This document shows positions 59,801-64,000 of a DNA stretch of 64,000 nt, piece by piece. Origin of the DNA: Ceratopteris richardii (Eukaryota; Streptophyta; Polypodiopsida; Polypodiales; Pteridaceae); assembly GCA_020310875.1 (NCBI GenBank), contig CM035414.1, positions 196,556,909 to 196,620,908 of the forward strand. Reading direction: 5' to 3'. The notes below the pieces were generated by a model. The model made no database searches. It was not told the origin of the DNA and saw only the letters and a program-made list of their open reading frames with translations. Within the stretch, counting starts at the first letter, position 1, and each line of letters starts with the position of its first letter. A program made the translations under genes and the position numbers.

Positions 59801-61430
59801 TGTTGGAGATTGAGGCCTACGAAAGCATGCAAACAACACAAGGAAGAAGAAGAAGCTTGGAGCAGAAGACACAATACTAAATGTATTACCACTAGAATGT
59901 ACAAAGATAAGTAATCCTTTAGGGTAATAGGCATATATACAAGCCGGGGAAAAAAACATCCTAAAGAGGGAAAAAGGTACCCCGGTGGTCCTAGTGTGTC
60001 CACACACATCATTACCTAAATATATCAACAAATCCCCCTTGGGAGTGATGCAGTGAAAAGGAGTTGGCACTCATGTATAAGGAAGTGCCAAGTTATGTGG
60101 AATCAATCCACAGAAAGAAGTAAGCCCAAAGCTTTGCGGAAAGCTTCAAACGTCTCCCTAGGAAGAGCCTTCATGAAAAGGTCTGCAATGTTCTCTTATG
60201 TGGGCACATATGCCAAGTTGATCTCTCCAGCAGAGAACCTCTCCTTGACATAATGATAACAAACCTCAATGTGCTTAGTGCGAGCATGGAACATAGGGTT
60301 CCTTGCAACTGCAAATGCACTCTGGCTGTAAGTGAAGATGGTGGTGGCAAAAGACTGACCGACACCCAAATCAGCCATAAGGCATTTGAGCCACACACAC
60401 TCAACAGTCGCTGTGAAAGTTGCCCTATACTCAGCCTCGCAACTAGAAGTGGCCACAATAGGCTGCTTCTTGCTCAACCAAGATATACATGAGCTACCAA
60501 GCATGAAGCAAAGCCACTAGTGGACACATGTGTGTCATAGCAACCAACTTACTCAGAGTTAGAAAAAGCATGTAAATCTAGTGGTAGTGACCCCCCCTTG
60601 GGATAAAACAATCCAAGTAGTCAGATACTACTCAAGTAGCGAAAGATGCGCTTAACCGCCTACCAATGCTTGACACCTTGGCAATGCATAAACATGCTCA
60701 TCTATGAGATAGCAAATTGAATATCTGGCCTACTAATGCATAAGTAAATCAAGCATCCAACAACATGCTGATAGAGAACAACATCAAATGCATCTCCAAC
60801 ATCATGAAGACTCAATCGTAAACCTATATCCATAGGAGTGGCAATATGTTTACCGTCTTCAAGGACAAAACACTGCAATAGTGTGTTACTATATTTCATT
60901 TGACACAAAGCTATTCCACCATCAACTTGCATAAATTGAATGCTCAAACAATGATGCAAATGCCCCAAATCATACATCTTAAATGAGGCATGCAAATCAG
61001 TCTTAAAATCAACAATATGCCTCTCATGAGGACCAATGAGTAGCATGTCATCAACATAAACAACAATGATCAGAAAAACATCATTTGCACACTTAACATA
61101 TAAGGTGCTCTTAGTTGGATTGTTCTCAAAACCATGTGCAATCAGATAGGCATGTATCTTTTCATACCAAGCATGTGGTGCTTGCTTTAAAGCATATAAT
61201 GCCTTCTTTAACTTGCACACCTGATTTTCATGCCCTTTCTGCACAAATCCACGGGGCTAAAAAAACACACACTTCTTCATGCAAGTCACCATTCAAAAAT
61301 ATAGTTTTAATTTCCAACTAATGTATATTCCAAACATGATGAGTTGCAAGTGCACAGATGCTACAAACAATCAGCACGTAGGTGCAAATGTCTCATCAAA
61401 ATCAATGCCTCTTTCCTGCACATAACCCTT
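59801..61430 (-). mobile_element. Copy 2 of the 3' part of Copia element B
   Basis: 3' LTR 59801-60030, RNase H about 60070-60675 and RT 60702-61430, ending at the LTR of element A. The rest of B lies beyond the window. Confidence 0.88.
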
Positions 61431-64000
61431 TGTTGGAGATAGATGTCTGTGGAAGCACGCGAACATCACAAGCAAGGAGAAGAAGCTTGGAGCACAACAC
61501 ACAATACTGAATGTATTACTAGAGAATGTACAAAGATAAGTAGCCCATTAGGGCAATAGGCGTATATACAAGCCGGGGGAAAAAAACCTCCTAAAGAGGG
61601 AAAAAAGTGCCCTGACGGTCCTAGTGTGTTCACACACATCACTACCTAAATATATCAACAAATCCCCCTTGGGAGTGATGCAATGAGCAAGAAGCTGGCA
61701 CTCATGTCTAAGGAAGTGCCAAGCTGTGTGGAATCAATCCACAAAAGGAAGTAAGCACAAAGCTTTGCGGAAAGCTTCAAACTTCTCCCTAGGCAGAGTC
61801 TTCGTGAAAAGGTCTGCAATGTTCTCTTGAGTGGGCACATATGCCAAACTGATCTCCTCAGCAGAGAACCTCTCCCTAACATAATGATAATGCACCTCAA
61901 TGTGCTTAGTGTGAGCATGGAACACAGGGTTCCTCGCAACTGCCAATGCGCTCTGACTATCAGTAAAGATGGTGGTGGCAGAAGACTGGCCAACACCCAA
62001 ATCAGCCATAAGGGGTCTGAGCCACACACACTCAACAGGAGTTGTGAAAGTTGCCCTATACTCAGCCTCACAACTAGAAGTGGCCAGAATAGGCTACTTC
62101 TTGCTCAACCAAGATATACATGAGCTACCAAGCATGAAGCAAAAGCCACTAGTGGACACACGAGTGTCATAGCAACTAGCCCAATCAGAGTAAAAAAAAG
62201 CATGCAAATCCGGCGGTAGTGATCCCCCCTGGGGATACAACAAACCAAGTAGCTGGGCACCACTCAAGTAGCGAAATATGCGCTTAACCACTTGCTAATG
62301 CTTGACTCCTAGGCAATGCATAAACCTACTCATCTGTGAGACAACAAACTGAATATCCGGTCGAGTAATGCATAAGTAAATCAAGCATCCAACAACCTAC
62401 TGATAGAGAACAACATCAAATGCATCTCCAGCATCTTGAAGGCTCAATCGTAAACCTATCTCCATAGGAGTGGCAATAAGCTTACAGTTTTCAAGGCTGA
62501 AATGTTGTAATAATATGTCAATATATTTCGTTTGATACAAAGCCATTCCACCATCAACGTGCATAAACTGAATGCCCAAATAGTGATGCAAATGCCCCAA
62601 ATACGAAATTTCAAATGAGGCATGCAAATCAACCTTAAAATCAGCAATATGCTTCTCAATAGGACCAATGAGCAGCATGTCATCAACATAGACAACAATG
62701 ATCAGAAGCACATCATTAGCACGCTTAACATATAAGGTGCTTTCAGTTGGACTGTTCTCAAAACCATGTGCAATCAGATAGGCATGTATCTTCTCATACA
62801 AAGCACGTGGTGCTTGCTTTAAACCATATAATGCCTTCTTTAACCTCCACACCTGGTTTTCATGCCCTTTCTGCACAAAGCCACGAGGCTGAAAAAGATA
62901 CACTTCTTCATGCAAGTCACCATTCAGAAATGCTGTTTTAATGTCCAACTGATGTACATTCCAACCATGATGAGCTGCAAGTGCACAGATGCTACGAATA
63001 GTAGTCATTCGACAAGTAGGTGCAAAGGTCCCATCAAAATCAATGCCTCTTTCTTGCGCATAACCCTTTGCAACAAGTCTAGTCTTATACCTTTCAATCG
63101 TACCATCGGGCTTACGCCTTAGCTTGTATACCCACTTAGTCCCAATGGCCTTCTTGCCAGGAGGCAAGTCACATAAAGACCAAGTACCATTCTTCATTAT
63201 AGCATCATATTTATATTGCATAGTAGCCATCCAATTTTCTAAAGTTTTCCCTTCGTCAAATAAAACAGGATCATTCTCATCACAGAGACTAGAAGTAGCC
63301 ATAGCATAACAATCTGATGCAAAAGAGGCACTATGAGAGGCTAAACGAGTACGATATGACAAAGGTGCATCTAATTTGCTATCACACAAAGTCTGCACCA
63401 GCCATTTTGGCATAGTTTTTGCCTGCTCAATATCAGCTCTCTCATCAACTAGTGCATCATGTAAATCTGCATCAGAAATGGAATGATCTGCATCATCACA
63501 TGAAACCTGTAAAGGCTGAGAAGTTGCCTCATTGGGACTAGCACTAGACCATCCATCTGTAAAAAGAGGCAGCAAAGTATCATACATGTCTTTGGAGCTA
63601 ACAGATGTCTCCTTAGTACATGAAAGCAATGGCTGAATAACATCTTCCACAAAAACAACATCATGGCTAACCAGAATGCGTTTAGTTTGTGGATGATACA
63701 GACGATAACCTTTACTTTCAGAATTGTACCCAACAAAAATATATTTTACTGCTTTATCATCCAATTTTCTGCGATGTTCAGGCACCAATGCATATGCCAA
63801 ACATCCAAAAACACACAGATGAGCAACAGATGGCTTGCGATCATGCCAATCCTCATATGGAGTGATAGACTACAACGCTTAAGTGGGACACCTATTCAAT
63901 ATATATGCTGCACAGATGACAACCTCAAGCCAGAAACTATGTGGTAAAGCTTGACTCTTGACCATACACCTCGCCATCTCCATGAGTGACCTATTATTTC
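61431..64000 (-). mobile_element. Copy 2 of Copia element A, cut by the window end
   Basis: 3' LTR 61431-61660, RNase H 61715-62295, RT plus integrase C-terminus open for 467 codons at 62397-63800, and integrase continuing to the last base. Three substitutions relative to copy 1 were noticed. Confidence 0.9.

Larger units (their letters stand above)
49056..64000. repeat. Large segmental duplication, copy 2 (truncated by window end)
   Basis: Near-identical direct copy of 1-14945 in the same orientation. It carries the same old Gypsy and Copia insertions at the same relative positions, so the copying is younger than all of them. The sequence just before it (48604-49055) has no counterpart inside the window, because copy 1 begins at the window edge. 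Confidence 0.97.

Overview
The window is almost wholly transposable-element sequence from a eukaryotic nuclear genome, most likely a vascular plant with a large, repeat-rich, AT-rich genome. The plant call rests on Copia and Gypsy (Ty1 and Ty3) LTR retrotransposons whose primer sites match plant initiator tRNA-Met (TGGTATCAGAGC), on a chromovirus-like and a Tat/Athila-like Gypsy, and on a tRNA-derived SINE. I cannot name the species. No intact host gene, rRNA, tRNA or CRISPR array was recognised.

The largest structure is a duplication. Bases 1-14945 recur as 49056-64000 at a constant offset of 49055, with no net length change and only about five substitutions seen by eye. The match runs from the first to the last base of the window, so neither edge is visible. 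It fits a recent tandem duplication with a unit of about 49 kb, or an assembly artefact (separated haplotypes or a false join).

Layout of the unit: 1-1944 holds no recognised gene. At 1945-6528 (+) lies an old, broken Gypsy with gag, protease, RT, RNase H, integrase and a chromodomain-like tail. At 7270-9360 (-) lies a second broken Gypsy. An unrecognised coding-like stretch with an intron-like gap spans 9823-10527. A nested pair of Copia elements of one family (LTR about 230 bp, TGTTGGAG...TATCAACA) fills 10746-19039 (-), element A lying inside element B. A largely blank region follows, with a 145-bp foldback at 21388-21532. An 814-bp mini-Copia of the same family sits at 22888-23701 with perfect target-site duplications (TSDs). 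Another Copia lineage is at 25179-27716 (+), abutting a minus-strand Copia fragment at 27717-28540. The 28.5-31.4 kb stretch is locally more GC-rich and unrecognised. Tat-like Gypsy pieces (31.5-32.6 kb) and a Copia RT/RNase H piece (33.3-34.1 kb) follow.

A minus-strand Copia fragment (35293-44107) was hit twice: by a 6074-bp LTR element (36375-42448) and by a 1069-bp solo LTR (42786-43854), each with a perfect 5-bp TSD. The 6074-bp element has two 250-bp LTRs that read as identical, a primer site and a polypurine tract, but no recognisable gag or pol. It is a young, LARD-like non-autonomous element whose interior carries several unexplained repeat structures, and it is the most interesting local object here. 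A Copia gag-protease piece (44560-45920, +), a Gypsy integrase piece (46010-46260, -), a blank stretch and a SINE (48441-48603, +) complete the unit before the second copy begins.

The coding pieces do not form a working pathway. They are layers of successive insertions: old Gypsy and Copia remnants, later nested Copia copies, a solo LTR, and the recent non-autonomous LTR element.
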